A DNA stretch of 64,000 bases. It comes from Thalassotalea euphylliae. GTDB lineage: Bacteria; Pseudomonadota; Gammaproteobacteria; Enterobacterales; Alteromonadaceae. Positions 53,337 to 63,148 of this stretch are shown here, piece by piece. A program made the position numbers and the translations under genes. The notes under the pieces were generated by a model. The model saw only the letters and a list, made by a program, of their open reading frames with translations. It made no database searches and was not told the DNA's origin. Numbering within the stretch: the stretch's first letter is position 1; every line of letters starts with the position of its first letter. The stretch lies in NCBI RefSeq assembly GCF_003390335.1, contig NZ_QUOU01000001.1, forward strand, positions 3,410,001-3,474,000. The letters are read 5' to 3'.

Positions 53337-54620
53337 CTAGTAACCCATAGTTTTGTTCACAAACGCTTTTTGTAATGGCGATAAATAATTCATCACCTTT
53401 AAGCCCACATTACGACCGGCAACAAGTGGCGCTATGTCATTGGAAAATAAGGTTACCATGGAGTCGGTTAGCTTGATAATGGCTTGCTGATCTGATGCGC
53501 GTAAAGTTTGATATTGATTAAGCAATGGCGCACTTCCAGCGTCGTGCTTTTTACTCGCCAGTTCGTTCGACAATTCGCTCGCGAGCAAGTTAGCCAGCAC
53601 CTTAACGTCGCGTAATCCCAAGTTAAAACCTTGCCCAGCAATTGGGTGAATGGTGTGTGAGGCATTACCCACCAGTGCCATACGGTGAAAACTTTGTCGC
53701 TCTGCTTGCACTAGACTCAGTGGGAAAATAGTTCGCTTACTGGCGGTGCGAATGCCCCCCAACCAATGACCAAAAGCTTGTTCAAGCGCCAAACAAAATG
53801 CTTGGTCATCAAGCGTGCTCATTTGCTCTGCTTGCTCAGGAGGAAGTGTCCACACCAATGAGCATTGTTGATTGGTCATTGGCAACATAGCGATAGGGCC
53901 ATGTTCGGTAAAGCGTTCAAACGCGCGGTTGTTGTGCGGTAATTCAGGGCAAACATTAGCGATAACCGCCCACTGGTCATAATCTTGCTGCGACGTACCG
54001 ATATTGGCCGCTTGGCGACACAATGACTGGCCGCCATCACAGGCGATGACAAGCTTTGCCTCAATATCAATAGGTTCAGCTTGAGCGCTGGCTGATAGCT
54101 TGATATCTGTATGCTCAGCCTTGATGCTTAGCTGTTCAATTTGGCTATCGGTAAACCATTGAATTGGGTTGCTATGCTCATCGGCTGTTTGAAGTGCACT
54201 AAGTAAACCATTTGCGATACTTGCTAGCGGTATCACATAACCTAAGGCTTCAACATGATGTTGCTCGGCCTTGATACGTGCCTTGCCATAGTGACCGCGA
54301 TCAGAAATATGAATATGCTCAATCGGGTTGGCATCATCAGCCATTAATGACCAAACGCCAAGTGAGCGCAGATATTCAACACTGCCATGGGAAAGTGCTA
54401 ATACGCGATCATCAAATTGATTCACTTGGCTTGGTTCGAGCTTATTCGCTTCAATAATGGCAATTTGATAGCGATTAGCGATGGCTGGTTGTTTGAGTAG
54501 GCTGACCGCCATAAGCAAGCCAGACAGGCCACCACCGACAATACAAATATCAAGTTGCTGTGCTGCGCTTTGCGATTGGCTTGTAACACTACCTACATCA
54601 CTACTTTTAACACTACTCAT
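53337..54620 (-). CDS. ubiH: UbiH, FAD-dependent ubiquinone biosynthesis hydroxylase
   Basis: The 427-residue protein has GGGLSGLLMAVSLL near residue 30, a DG motif VIACDGGQSLCRQAAN and VGNASHTIHPIAGQGFNLGLRD near residue 316, with the Asn of VGNA as in UbiH. It hydroxylates C1 of the octaprenyl-phenol ring. Its start has an 18-residue Ser/Gln-rich extension before the FAD fold. It follows pepP after 92 bases and precedes ubiI after 45. Confidence 0.9.
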   Translation of the reverse strand: MSSVKSSDVGSVTSQSQSAAQQLDICIVGGGLSGLLMAVSLLKQPAIANRYQIAIIEANKLEPSQVNQFDDRVLALSHGSVEYLRSLGVWSLMADDANPIEHIHISDRGHYGKARIKAEQHHVEALGYVIPLASIANGLLSALQTADEHSNPIQWFTDSQIEQLSIKAEHTDIKLSASAQAEPIDIEAKLVIACDGGQSLCRQAANIGTSQQDYDQWAVIANVCPELPHNNRAFERFTEHGPIAMLPMTNQQCSLVWTLPPEQAEQMSTLDDQAFCLALEQAFGHWLGGIRTASKRTIFPLSLVQAERQSFHRMALVGNASHTIHPIAGQGFNLGLRDVKVLANLLASELSNELASKKHDAGSAPLLNQYQTLRASDQQAIIKLTDSMVTLFSNDIAPLVAGRNVGLKVMNYLSPLQKAFVNKTMGY

Positions 54621-54712
54621 AACAATACCTTAACCACGAACCAAATGTTTTCCTTAACACTTTTTATAGCCAAATTGGACTTATTGGCTTACTTTGACTT
54701 GTTTGAGCTACT

Positions 54713-56053
54713 TCAAACCGTCTTAGCCACACCCGACATAAGCGCTTCAATCTCAGCGATAGATTTTGGCGCGCTCACGGTTAAATTCTCATAACCTGTT
54801 TCGGTAACCAAAACATTGTCTTCAATGCGCACGCCAATGCCTTGCCATTTTTCGTCAACATCGGCGCCCTTGGGAATATAAATACCTGGCTCAATGGTCA
54901 TGACCATACCTGCGGTAAACGGTCGTAATTGCTGACGTTTTTCATTCGCGTGATAATCGCCAACATCGTGCACATCTAGGCCAAGCCAGTGGCCTAAGCC
55001 ATGAATAAAGTACTGTTTACAGGCTTTCTCTTCGATAAGTTCGGTTAAATCGCCCGTTAAAATGCCAAGCTCATACAAGCCTTTAGTTAACATATCGCAC
55101 ACTAAGTCGTTGAGTGATGCCAAGGTATTACCCGGCTCGATAGCGGCTATCGCGGCATTTTGCGCATCCAGCACTAGCTGATAAATCGCTTTTTGCGGCT
55201 CGCTGAACTTGCCACTGACAGGAAAAGTGCGGGTGATATCGGCGGCGTAACCCGCTAGCTCACCGCCAGCATCAATCAACAATAAGTCACCGTCAATTAA
55301 CGCTTCATTGTTGTCGGTGTAATGCAAAATATTGGCGTTGTCGCCACCTGCAACAATCGAATTATACGCGGCATGGCGAGCACCATTTACTGCAAATTCA
55401 TGCAGTAATTCTGCTTCAATTTGGTATTCGAATTTGTCTGGCGCAGTTGCTTTCATTGCTCGTTGGTGCGCGTGTCCACTAATGACATTGGCTTTGCGCA
55501 TCAGCGCTATTTCTCGCTCACTTTTGTGCAAGCGCAGCTCGTGAATAAGTTCAGCACAGTTGGTTAAATTAACGGGCGCTTTTTTGCCAATACGGCTTTT
55601 TGCGGAAACTTGTGCCAGCCAGTCAGTAGCCAACGCCATGGTGTCATTGTCGTCAAAGCAGCACATCACCATGCTCACCTGCGCAAAGCAATCAACGGCG
55701 TAGTCGTCTAGCTCATCAATGCTCAGCGCCTCATCAACCCCAAACTCTTGCTTGGCAAGTTCAGGCCCAATACGGCGACCATGCCACACTTCCATTTCAG
55801 GATCTTTATCTCGGCAAAATAGCACGCTCTTTTGCGGCGTCGACTTCACGAGTAGTAAAACGGCTTCTGGCTCGTTAAACCCCGTCAAATAATAAAAATT
55901 TTTGTTTTGGCAAAATGGATATTCCGTGTCGTTACTGCGCGTCACTTCGTGTGCCGCGCTAATAATCGCTAGGCTGTTTTCTGGCATAGCGTCAAGCATG
56001 GTCTGACGACGTGCGGTGAATTCTTCAACGGGGAGTAACGAGTGCTTTAGCAT
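54713..56053 (-). CDS. pepP: Xaa-Pro aminopeptidase PepP
   Basis: The 446-residue aminopeptidase P has an N-terminal creatinase-like domain (NKNFYYLTGFNEPEAVLLL) and a pita-bread metalloprotease domain. The dinuclear metal ligands are Asp in DAGGELAGYAADITRTFP (near residues 261 and 272), His in HGLGHWLGLDVHDVG (about 350), Glu in EPGIYIP (about 382) and Glu in RIEDNVL (about 404). It removes N-terminal residues before proline. It is the second gene of ygfB-pepP-ubiH-ubiI. Confidence 0.95.
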   Translation of the reverse strand: MLKHSLLPVEEFTARRQTMLDAMPENSLAIISAAHEVTRSNDTEYPFCQNKNFYYLTGFNEPEAVLLLVKSTPQKSVLFCRDKDPEMEVWHGRRIGPELAKQEFGVDEALSIDELDDYAVDCFAQVSMVMCCFDDNDTMALATDWLAQVSAKSRIGKKAPVNLTNCAELIHELRLHKSEREIALMRKANVISGHAHQRAMKATAPDKFEYQIEAELLHEFAVNGARHAAYNSIVAGGDNANILHYTDNNEALIDGDLLLIDAGGELAGYAADITRTFPVSGKFSEPQKAIYQLVLDAQNAAIAAIEPGNTLASLNDLVCDMLTKGLYELGILTGDLTELIEEKACKQYFIHGLGHWLGLDVHDVGDYHANEKRQQLRPFTAGMVMTIEPGIYIPKGADVDEKWQGIGVRIEDNVLVTETGYENLTVSAPKSIAEIEALMSGVAKTV

Positions 56054-56116
56054 AAGAGGTAAATACGTTCCAAATGGCTGATATGGCTTACGTTGTCTTG
56101 TATGTTCTGTATTGGC

Positions 56117-56683
56117 TTAGTGAATGGTTTTCTTATCGTCTGTGCTTGGCGGGCTGGCAAGCTCGGCAAAACACAGCAAAACGGAGACCTTCACGTACTC
56201 AGCAATTTCATAGTAGGCTTGCTCAGTGGCTTCATCATCGTCAATTTCATCCGACAAGTTGGCAATTTCGCTAAAATCCGACAGCACTTCTTTAACATCT
56301 TCTGATGCCACAGCGTTGTCTTTTTGCTGCAAGCCATAACCTAAGTTAAAGCCTTGTACCCAGTGGCCTAGGCCATTGGCACGCTCGGCGATAGTGTCGT
56401 CGTCATCCGGTAGCATTAATTTAAAACCAAATGAGTCATCTAGCAGTGACTGCCAAATTTCGCTGTACACTTGCTTGATAGCCGATTTCACCGCTAACGG
56501 AAAGCCTTCACCGTTGTTAAACATATCGTTGAGCATGGCAAGGTAGTCAGTGCTTTCAAATTCATAACCTGAGGCAATTAGGCCCGTTAATACGCCATGT
56601 AGTTCACTGGCGTGTGCTTGCAGGCTTTCGGCACTGAGCGTTGCTTGTAAATCAGCAAAATCGAGTAAAGATTGGTCAGACAT
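56117..56683 (-). CDS. ygfB: UPF0149 family protein YgfB
   Basis: The 188-residue helical protein has the UPF0149/YecA layout: a start SLLDFADLQATLSAESLQAHASELHGVLTGL and an acidic middle with LPDDDDTIAERANGLGHWVQGFNLGYG. The function is uncertain; a Pseudomonas homologue regulates amidase expression. It leads the pepP-ubiH-ubiI cluster as in E. coli. The 322 bases upstream lead into the type VI cargo locus instead of zapA-ssrS. Confidence 0.9.
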   Translation of the reverse strand: MSDQSLLDFADLQATLSAESLQAHASELHGVLTGLIASGYEFESTDYLAMLNDMFNNGEGFPLAVKSAIKQVYSEIWQSLLDDSFGFKLMLPDDDDTIAERANGLGHWVQGFNLGYGLQQKDNAVASEDVKEVLSDFSEIANLSDEIDDDEATEQAYYEIAEYVKVSVLLCFAELASPPSTDDKKTIH

Positions 56684-57005
56684 AAAAATTCACAAATGTC
56701 ATGGGATTAGATAGGAGTAATCCTACCATTGGCAAGGGTTTTGACACCAGTTAAAAACACTGAGAGTCCAACAAAGTTGACAATATATCGCTTTCAATTG
56801 TCAAACCCGCCAGTCAACAGGAAATACTCGTTAAAAACTGTCGACAAGCAGTAACAACTTTATTACCTTAATAAGTGCTTTATTTGGGCACAGTATTAAT
56901 AAGCCAATCGTTTTCAATGAGTCATACTGCGCCTTAAAATAACAGTCCGTGCATTAGTGACAAACTAATACGCGTCATGGAAGACAAGCGCTAAAGGACT
57001 TTTAT
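56684..57005. other. Region between ygfB and the type VI cargo locus
   Basis: This 322-base stretch contains no zapA or 6S RNA, which often lie here in relatives. I see a TTGGCAAGGGTTTTGAC sequence that only partly fits a sigma-54 promoter, and a ribosome-binding AAAGGA at the right end for the cargo gene. Nothing else was recognised. Confidence 0.45.
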
Positions 57006-58034
57006 ATGACCAACTATATCAATGCCCACTTGGGCAGTGACCCGCAATCTATTCAATACGATATCGACCAGCTGACCGCCGAGGTGCGCAGTGGTGGCAA
57101 TCAAGCATGGCGACACAACAATGTGGCCTTGCTGCCTTTTAATATTTCATCACGCCAAGCAGGTGGTATAGGCATGGCCAATGGTGTGGCAATATTTCCC
57201 GACAAGGAATCAAGCCAGCAGGCTTTTCTTAACGAATGCCAACGCCCCAAATATGTAGGTGATACTCTAGGGCAAATGATTAACCGCTTTATTCCTGAAC
57301 ATATCGTTGAGCCACCACAATGGGATGAAGAAAAAAGCGAGCCAATATTACCATGGCTAGAGCCAGTAACGGGTCTAGACATGAACGCAAAGCTCACTAA
57401 TTACGAGGCGCTCTTAACTTTAGTCGAGGAGCATATTGGCTGGCAAATGGGGTCTGTAGAAAACATTGAAAAAGATCAGCAGTCACAGGCGCCAAATGTA
57501 TCAACGGTCACAGGTAATAACGTGCTAATTAATGGAAAAACGGCCGTTCATCAAGACAGCGGTGGCGCATTGCAAACCGTAGACGTTTGTTTAACAACCA
57601 TTGGTAAATCTGTAATCCCCATTGCTTACCCTAATTTAGCCCAATCAAGCGATGCTGCTAGCACAGCGAGTTCAGTGAAGATCAATGGTAATCCCGCTTG
57701 TCATATCAAAAGTAACTTTTCTAAAAGTACCGGCGATCAACCGGGTGATAAAAAAGGCGTTGCTAGTGGCACGACAGAAGGCAAAGCGGAATTTATTACC
57801 AGCTCTTTGGATGTATTTATCGAGGGAAAACCTGCCGTGCGTCAAGGGGATTTAATGGTCTCTAACAACAAGAACACCCCGCCAGCACCACTGATGCAAC
57901 CGGGTGGGCCATTGCCACAAGGGCTAGAGATTGCCCCTAAAGATCCCATCAAAGATAAAAACAAACCCAATCAAATTGCCATCAAAGCATCAGGCGATGA
58001 AAAATTAGACGACGATAGCATGCTGATTGGTTAA
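57006..58034 (+). CDS. DUF4150 PAAR-like protein of a type VI cargo locus
   Basis: The 342-residue protein has an N-terminal helical region of about 160 residues and a DUF4150 (PAAR-like) domain: VSTVTGNNVLINGKTAVHQD near residue 170, a DVCLTTIGKSVIPIAYPN stretch, KINGNPACHIKSNFSKSTGD and a terminal Pro-rich tail (PPAPLMQPGGPLPQG). PAAR-like proteins cap the VgrG spike of the type VI machinery and carry effectors. The ATG has AAAGGA upstream. The effector gene follows after 62 bases. No T6SS structural gene lies in the window, so the cargo must rely on a machinery encoded elsewhere. Confidence 0.8.
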   Translation: MTNYINAHLGSDPQSIQYDIDQLTAEVRSGGNQAWRHNNVALLPFNISSRQAGGIGMANGVAIFPDKESSQQAFLNECQRPKYVGDTLGQMINRFIPEHIVEPPQWDEEKSEPILPWLEPVTGLDMNAKLTNYEALLTLVEEHIGWQMGSVENIEKDQQSQAPNVSTVTGNNVLINGKTAVHQDSGGALQTVDVCLTTIGKSVIPIAYPNLAQSSDAASTASSVKINGNPACHIKSNFSKSTGDQPGDKKGVASGTTEGKAEFITSSLDVFIEGKPAVRQGDLMVSNNKNTPPAPLMQPGGPLPQGLEIAPKDPIKDKNKPNQIAIKASGDEKLDDDSMLIG

Positions 58035-58096
58035 TCAGCCCAGCGTAGTAATGCTTGTCGCCAAACAGTAAAGTATGCCAAGAAAAGGATTTCAAT

Positions 58097-61000
58097 ATGG
58101 GTGAACATACCAATCCAACAAAAATAATCACCAACGATAGTCACAGAGAACTGATTTTTGAGGGTTTTGCGTCAGAAACAGAAAATCTCTCGTTGATGAT
58201 TTATGATGACAAGAACCCTAAACACAAAGACACTTTCTACAAGATCCCGCTCTACCAAGCTCGCCCGCAAGCATCGGGCAATAATACTGCTGATATTGAA
58301 CTGGTTTACACGCGCCCGCTCATTTTTGACACCCAAGACGAAGACGAAAAATACATCAGCCAACCACCAGAAGGTTACATTTATGTCTATGTTGATGGCT
58401 ACCTGTGGCGTGAGCTAAAAGTCATCGTTGGCGAGCAAGACAACCGTACCTTCAGCGATGTAAATTTAGCCTATCAAAAAGGGTTCCTACCCTGGAAAAA
58501 GGCGAAAAATAAGCATCATGCCAACCAAGGCCGACGTGATGCCACAGGGCGCCCAATGGAAACCATTGTGGTACCCAATAAACTTAGGGGGCAGCAATGT
58601 CGAGTGGAAATGGCCTTTTCTGAATCACAATGGTCGTGGACACAAATACTAAAATTTGGTGGTATGAACCCGGAAGATCCTAGGTTGAATCATGGTGATC
58701 CGCTTTCGCAAGCCGAGCGCGCTTGCCCAGATGAGGCAAAAGCGGCAAGCGCACGTCAGCAACGCATGCAGCTGCTAGACAACCTATCTGACTTTGAAAA
58801 CGGTTTTACTCAGTCTGGCATTATTAAACCGGGCAACAGAGTGCACCGAAATATTACCCACTTTGCCGCTGACAAGCTGGCACCTGTGGTATTAACCAAT
58901 GGCTTGCACGTTGCTCGTAACCATATTGATGCCATTTTAAAGCTACAAGGTGAAATTGCTCGGTTAATTCATCAAGTAAAAGGAGTAAGAGCAGGTAAGC
59001 AAGGCGAAGAAATTATTGTTGACCCAGTGAAAAAAGCCAATTTCGAGCTGGCCGAGAAAATGATCAACCGCTGCTACCAAATGAATGACGCAATACTTGA
59101 CGGCGATATTAAAATCGCTGGTGACGAAAAAGCAGACAAACTCCAACAAGAGCAAGTTAAATTTGCCAATAAAATTAAAGCATGGCGTGATGGCGGCATT
59201 AACCTGCAAAAGCTTAAAACCTTTCTGCACTACGACAAACTATTAGAGCTTTCCCAAGAAATTAAAGCCCAGCAACTGTTGCTGGTCGACTTAATTGAAC
59301 AAGACCAAAGCGCCGTCAAATTACTGCACTGTATGCAAGATTTCGCCTACCACAATAATAATAACTATGCCTCGGGCATTGATGTCCTTAAAGACATTGC
59401 CTTAGCACTAAAAATGCACCCCGCCCAGCAGTATCCAACCATTATACTGGACAAAAAAGACTGGGATAATCTGAACACTACCACCACCACTTCATCAACG
59501 CTGTTAAAGCTCGTTGGCGAGCACCCAGACGAAGCGGCCCTCCCAATCGCCGAGTTGTTTTTTGGCAAGCCCAAAACACCCGCAACAGCACAAAAGCCGG
59601 CGAGTATTGAGCTTGACACTGACGACCACCAAGACCCTTACAACCCCCAATTTAGCCTTGAGCGATTACACATGGTCGCCCAAGACGAATCACCCAGCGA
59701 TATCGACCAAGAGGCGACAGAGCAAATTGGCCGCCGGATAAGCCAAGCAATCATGGGCTTAGCCACTAACTATCTGGATTTATCATTAATTGCCAGTGCA
59801 AATCAGGGGCAAGCACAAACCGCCGCCGCACTAAATCAGCAATTACAATCTGAAAAAGCCGACGGTATTGCCACGCAAGAGCGATTAAACCGCCAGCTTG
59901 CGGCAGAAAAAGTTAAACGCCAACAAACGGCTGCCAAGCTAAAACAAGCTGAGCAGGCTCTTGCGGTCAAAACCCAAGGTTTGGCGAAAACCGATGCTGA
60001 ATATCAACGCCAACACCAATTAGCGTACCCCGAAATAGCCAAACTCAAAACCGAGATGGGAGAAATTGACAGCAAACTGAACAAAGCCCAACGATCCCTG
60101 CGCAATATTAACAATCAACTGGCGCATATTGAGCTGGAAATCACCCAAAAAGGCAGTGCGCATCTAAGCAAAAATAAAGGGCTAATGGCGGCACTGCGTA
60201 TTATTAACCAGCTGGAAAACGGCCAATTTACCGCTATCGAAATGACCGCGCAAGACTACCACAACGGTAAATTCTCCGAAGGCTTTATTGCCTTAAACGC
60301 CCGCGCCCGCGCGGAAATAGCACAAGAACTGAGCAAAGAAATTCGCGATTTAGTGCGTAGCCAAAACAACAGCCGCACTCGCTTGGTTACCCCAAATGGC
60401 ACTATGTTTGATACGGTTGACGACATTATGCATATGCGCAGTAAAGTGAACCACCTACTGAGTTTGGCGGAACAAGCCCAAGGTGTGCTGGCTGGCGAAG
60501 GGGCAGCCCAGTTAAAACTGGAAGTGATCGCGTTAAAAGAATCTATTCATGCCCAGCAGCTGGCAACCACGTCACTTAAACACGAAATTGCTGAACTTAG
60601 CCAAGCTAAAGTCAAAATAGAAGCAGATATTACCCAAAATCATATCGCCAATAAAAAACTGGCCGACCTTGCCGAAGCCACGGAAAAACTGGCCAACCAA
60701 AAGTTTTTATCCAGCACCTCAGTAAAAACCCTAAGCCGCGCCAATATTGGCGTATTGGGTGCTGTTGGTTTATTTGAGGTCATTAATTTAACGCGCAGCT
60801 TTGAGGCGTTTCTAGAGCAAAAAAACCTAAAAACCGGCGTCTATGCTGGTGCTGCTATTACTGACTTTACTGCCGTGGTAATGACAATCGCACGTGAAGC
60901 TTATGTGATGAAAACTGGACAGCCGAGTGAAAAGCAGCTTAGCCTTCTAAAAAAAGGAGATATCAATGTTCCTGCGCAAGTTACACGCTGGTTTACTGTA

Positions 61001-61975
61001 ACAACATGGATGTATCGCGCCAATATTGCTGCTTCAGTATTTAGCTCGGCTTTAAGTGTTTATGAGGCATATTACGCCATTCGTCGCGGCGATAATGATG
61101 CGGCCTTTGGCCTCGCCACCATGGGGGTAGGATTTGTTTTAATGGCTCGTGCTGATTATATTGTGCTGCGAGCATTATTAACACGCAGCCTAATTATTGG
61201 CTCTCGATTAGGTTGGATTGGCCTGCTTATCGTGTTAATCGGCGCCGTTATTTACTACTGTTTTGTTGATGAAGACATCCAACGCTGGTTTAAAATATGC
61301 CCTTGGGGCAACAACAGCTTTGGCGATGATAACAGCGCCAGCTGGGCAAAAAGGCCCGATTACGCCTACCATGACCTTGCCCGCTATCTAATGTCGCCGC
61401 AAGTGCATAGCGACAATGTAGAAAAGCTGCATGATGTGCATACCATTACCTATAGCCGTGGCATGGTGGTAACTTATGAAGACTTTACCCAAGCTTATCT
61501 TATTGTCTCTTGCCCCACCAATACCGCACACAATAATGTGCAAGTAGAATTTGCCGCCAAACCTAATAGTACTTCCTTATGGGGTAATAACGACAATGAC
61601 GAGCAGTACCAAAACTTAATATTGGGCAACGCCTCAGGGCAAGGCCAACGCTGGCTGCAACAATTTTGGCAACAGGTGATCACCACCTCATTATCTGGCG
61701 GACAAGGGCTGCGCATCGACCTCAACCAATACGTATGCGCGCCGCTCTTTAAACACTTTAACACCACTCGCCTCACCTTTAGGCTGCGCATTAAAACCTA
61801 CCCACATGGCAAGGGGAAACCGGTCAGCAGCGCATTTGCTGATAATGAATTTGTACTGCCGATCAGCGAGCGAGATGAGGAAGGAAAACTAACCGAAGAT
61901 CTTGGCTGGCAGACCACGGAGGTCAATTTGTCATTAAATGATGTGAATCTAAAATCCGCGCTGGGGTTAAACTAA
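58097..61975 (+). CDS. VasX/MIX-like membrane-active type VI effector
   Basis: The 1292-residue protein has an N-terminal MIX/VasX-like region: a YIYVYVDGYLWREL segment (about residues 91-107) matches the MIX pattern. Coiled coils (about residues 568-690 and 805-870) follow. The C-terminal part has four likely transmembrane segments near 882, 912, 1003 and 1030-1056 and a soluble end (KSALGLN). This is the layout of VasX-type pore-forming effectors. The ATG at 58097 has AAGGA seven bases upstream and is preferred to the frame opening at 58055. It overlaps the immunity gene by one base (TAATG). The last 20 codons are repeated as a remnant at 63.0 kb. Confidence 0.7.
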   Translation: MGEHTNPTKIITNDSHRELIFEGFASETENLSLMIYDDKNPKHKDTFYKIPLYQARPQASGNNTADIELVYTRPLIFDTQDEDEKYISQPPEGYIYVYVDGYLWRELKVIVGEQDNRTFSDVNLAYQKGFLPWKKAKNKHHANQGRRDATGRPMETIVVPNKLRGQQCRVEMAFSESQWSWTQILKFGGMNPEDPRLNHGDPLSQAERACPDEAKAASARQQRMQLLDNLSDFENGFTQSGIIKPGNRVHRNITHFAADKLAPVVLTNGLHVARNHIDAILKLQGEIARLIHQVKGVRAGKQGEEIIVDPVKKANFELAEKMINRCYQMNDAILDGDIKIAGDEKADKLQQEQVKFANKIKAWRDGGINLQKLKTFLHYDKLLELSQEIKAQQLLLVDLIEQDQSAVKLLHCMQDFAYHNNNNYASGIDVLKDIALALKMHPAQQYPTIILDKKDWDNLNTTTTTSSTLLKLVGEHPDEAALPIAELFFGKPKTPATAQKPASIELDTDDHQDPYNPQFSLERLHMVAQDESPSDIDQEATEQIGRRISQAIMGLATNYLDLSLIASANQGQAQTAAALNQQLQSEKADGIATQERLNRQLAAEKVKRQQTAAKLKQAEQALAVKTQGLAKTDAEYQRQHQLAYPEIAKLKTEMGEIDSKLNKAQRSLRNINNQLAHIELEITQKGSAHLSKNKGLMAALRIINQLENGQFTAIEMTAQDYHNGKFSEGFIALNARARAEIAQELSKEIRDLVRSQNNSRTRLVTPNGTMFDTVDDIMHMRSKVNHLLSLAEQAQGVLAGEGAAQLKLEVIALKESIHAQQLATTSLKHEIAELSQAKVKIEADITQNHIANKKLADLAEATEKLANQKFLSSTSVKTLSRANIGVLGAVGLFEVINLTRSFEAFLEQKNLKTGVYAGAAITDFTAVVMTIAREAYVMKTGQPSEKQLSLLKKGDINVPAQVTRWFTVTTWMYRANIAASVFSSALSVYEAYYAIRRGDNDAAFGLATMGVGFVLMARADYIVLRALLTRSLIIGSRLGWIGLLIVLIGAVIYYCFVDEDIQRWFKICPWGNNSFGDDNSASWAKRPDYAYHDLARYLMSPQVHSDNVEKLHDVHTITYSRGMVVTYEDFTQAYLIVSCPTNTAHNNVQVEFAAKPNSTSLWGNNDNDEQYQNLILGNASGQGQRWLQQFWQQVITTSLSGGQGLRIDLNQYVCAPLFKHFNTTRLTFRLRIKTYPHGKGKPVSSAFADNEFVLPISERDEEGKLTEDLGWQTTEVNLSLNDVNLKSALGLN

Positions 61976-62931
61976 TGGATAAAACAGATCCGAAGTTGAG
62001 TAGTAAAAACCAATCCAGTAATCCACTCAATACCGAGCAATTAACCACCGATCTGCGCCCACCAAAAAAGCCGGCAGAAAAAGCCTTTGGCAAATATTTT
62101 CGTAAGGTGGAAGTGGATTATGAAAATGTCGTAGGCTATCGGGAGGGCACGACTAGTGTAGATGGTCGCTATGCCGCGATGATGATGATGGCATCACTCA
62201 AAGATATGCATTACTGGGCCAATGGTGCTATGGCCATGACTTTTGTTGTGATTATATTGATTTTACAAATCGTATCAGGGTTAGGGCATGACGAGTGGAC
62301 ACTTTTCAACCCTGAATATGAAATTATTGTTCAAATACTATTAGCTTTATATGCCCTACGTGAATTTAAAAAATCGAAAAAAAAACAAGCACAAGCCGTC
62401 GTTTGCGACCGTAAAACGGGTAATGTGCATTTTCCCGCCTTTGGCAAAAACCCTGAGCTGGTAATTCCCTTTAACCAAGTAGAGCTCTATGTCGGTTCAG
62501 TCGGTTATAGCCGTGGCTCCGGCATGGCGGCGAAATGCATCGTGCCGACAATGTACCCCAAAGCCGCCAAACGGGACTTTCAGTACGCCATATTAATAGC
62601 TGATAGTTATGACGAAGCCTGTCGTTACTGGACATTGCTAACCGAATTTATGGATAAAAACAAACCGATTCCCTACGGCTTTTTGAATTCGGTGCAATTT
62701 CATCTTGATAGGAATAAGTCAACTATCTGGCCAGATAAAGACGTTAGAAATAGCTACCCCCTTGATCCCGAAATCAAAGATAACTACCGCTATGTCTACC
62801 ATAGCGATTTTGAAGGTACGGTCGACTACCCCATCGAAGAAGTTGCCGAAGTCGTCGCCCCCTTTAGCGACGACCCCGAGCTACTCGCCAAAAACGTAGA
62901 ACGCGCCCATCAACTTAACCTAATTCTCTAA
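61975..62931 (+). CDS. Candidate immunity protein (DUF6708-like) to the VasX-like effector
   Basis: The 318-residue protein has two transmembrane helices (about residues 82-103 and 116-130), a basic stretch with AAA-rich codons (KKSKKKQ, containing a run of nine A bases) and a long cytoplasmic C-terminal part (DRKTGNVHFPAFG ... VYHSDFEGTVDYP). The start overlaps the effector stop. Membrane immunity proteins pair with pore-forming effectors such as VasX, so this role is inferred by position and topology. A diverged copy follows at 63148. The DUF6708 assignment is from memory of the family and may need checking. Confidence 0.6.
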   Translation: MDKTDPKLSSKNQSSNPLNTEQLTTDLRPPKKPAEKAFGKYFRKVEVDYENVVGYREGTTSVDGRYAAMMMMASLKDMHYWANGAMAMTFVVIILILQIVSGLGHDEWTLFNPEYEIIVQILLALYALREFKKSKKKQAQAVVCDRKTGNVHFPAFGKNPELVIPFNQVELYVGSVGYSRGSGMAAKCIVPTMYPKAAKRDFQYAILIADSYDEACRYWTLLTEFMDKNKPIPYGFLNSVQFHLDRNKSTIWPDKDVRNSYPLDPEIKDNYRYVYHSDFEGTVDYPIEEVAEVVAPFSDDPELLAKNVERAHQLNLIL

Positions 62932-62974
62932 GCCTTAGCCGCAAATAACAGTTTTAGTCTGTGAATTTAACACC

Positions 62975-63148
62975 ATGAAAATAAGCATAAATCTAAGTGA
63001 TGCAAGCAATCGCCACGCTACAATCGAACAAAATAGAGGCGGTAAACTAATTCAAGATCTTGGCTGGCAGACCACGGAGGTCAATTTGTCATTAAATGAT
63101 GTGAAACTAAAAACGCCCATCTTTAAAAAAGAAAGGGGATTAAACTAA
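62975..63148 (+). pseudogene. Orphan copy of the effector C-terminal tail
   Basis: A 57-codon frame ends with a tail (GWQTTEVNLSLNDVKLK ... GLN) that matches the last residues of the VasX-like effector almost exactly (GWQTTEVNLSLNDVNLK ... GLN). The similarity starts around base 63050 (GGTAAACTAA against GGAAAACTAA at 61880-61890). The upstream part of the frame is unrelated. The stop overlaps the next ATG (63146-63150) as at the first copy. The frame may not be translated; it is best read as a remnant of a tandem duplication of effector end plus immunity gene. Confidence 0.7.

Larger units (their letters stand above)
61880..63148. repeat. Tandem duplication of effector tail plus immunity gene
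   Basis: The block consisting of the effector end (from about 61880) and the immunity gene (to 62931) is followed by a diverged copy starting at about 63050. The tail section GATCTTGGCTGGCAGACC (61902 onwards) is base-identical at 63057 onwards for about 45 bases, while the immunity genes differ more. This is a tandem duplication. Confidence 0.8.

Noticed and set aside
56720..56760. Possible sigma-54 promoter (TTGGCAAGGGTTTTGAC) before the T6SS cargo locus
   Set aside because: The -12 element has GA instead of GC and the site is more than 200 bases from the gene; too weak to call.
56684..57005. 6S RNA (ssrS) next to ygfB
   Set aside because: The gap has no long hairpin-rich sequence of about 180 bases and no zapA gene follows.
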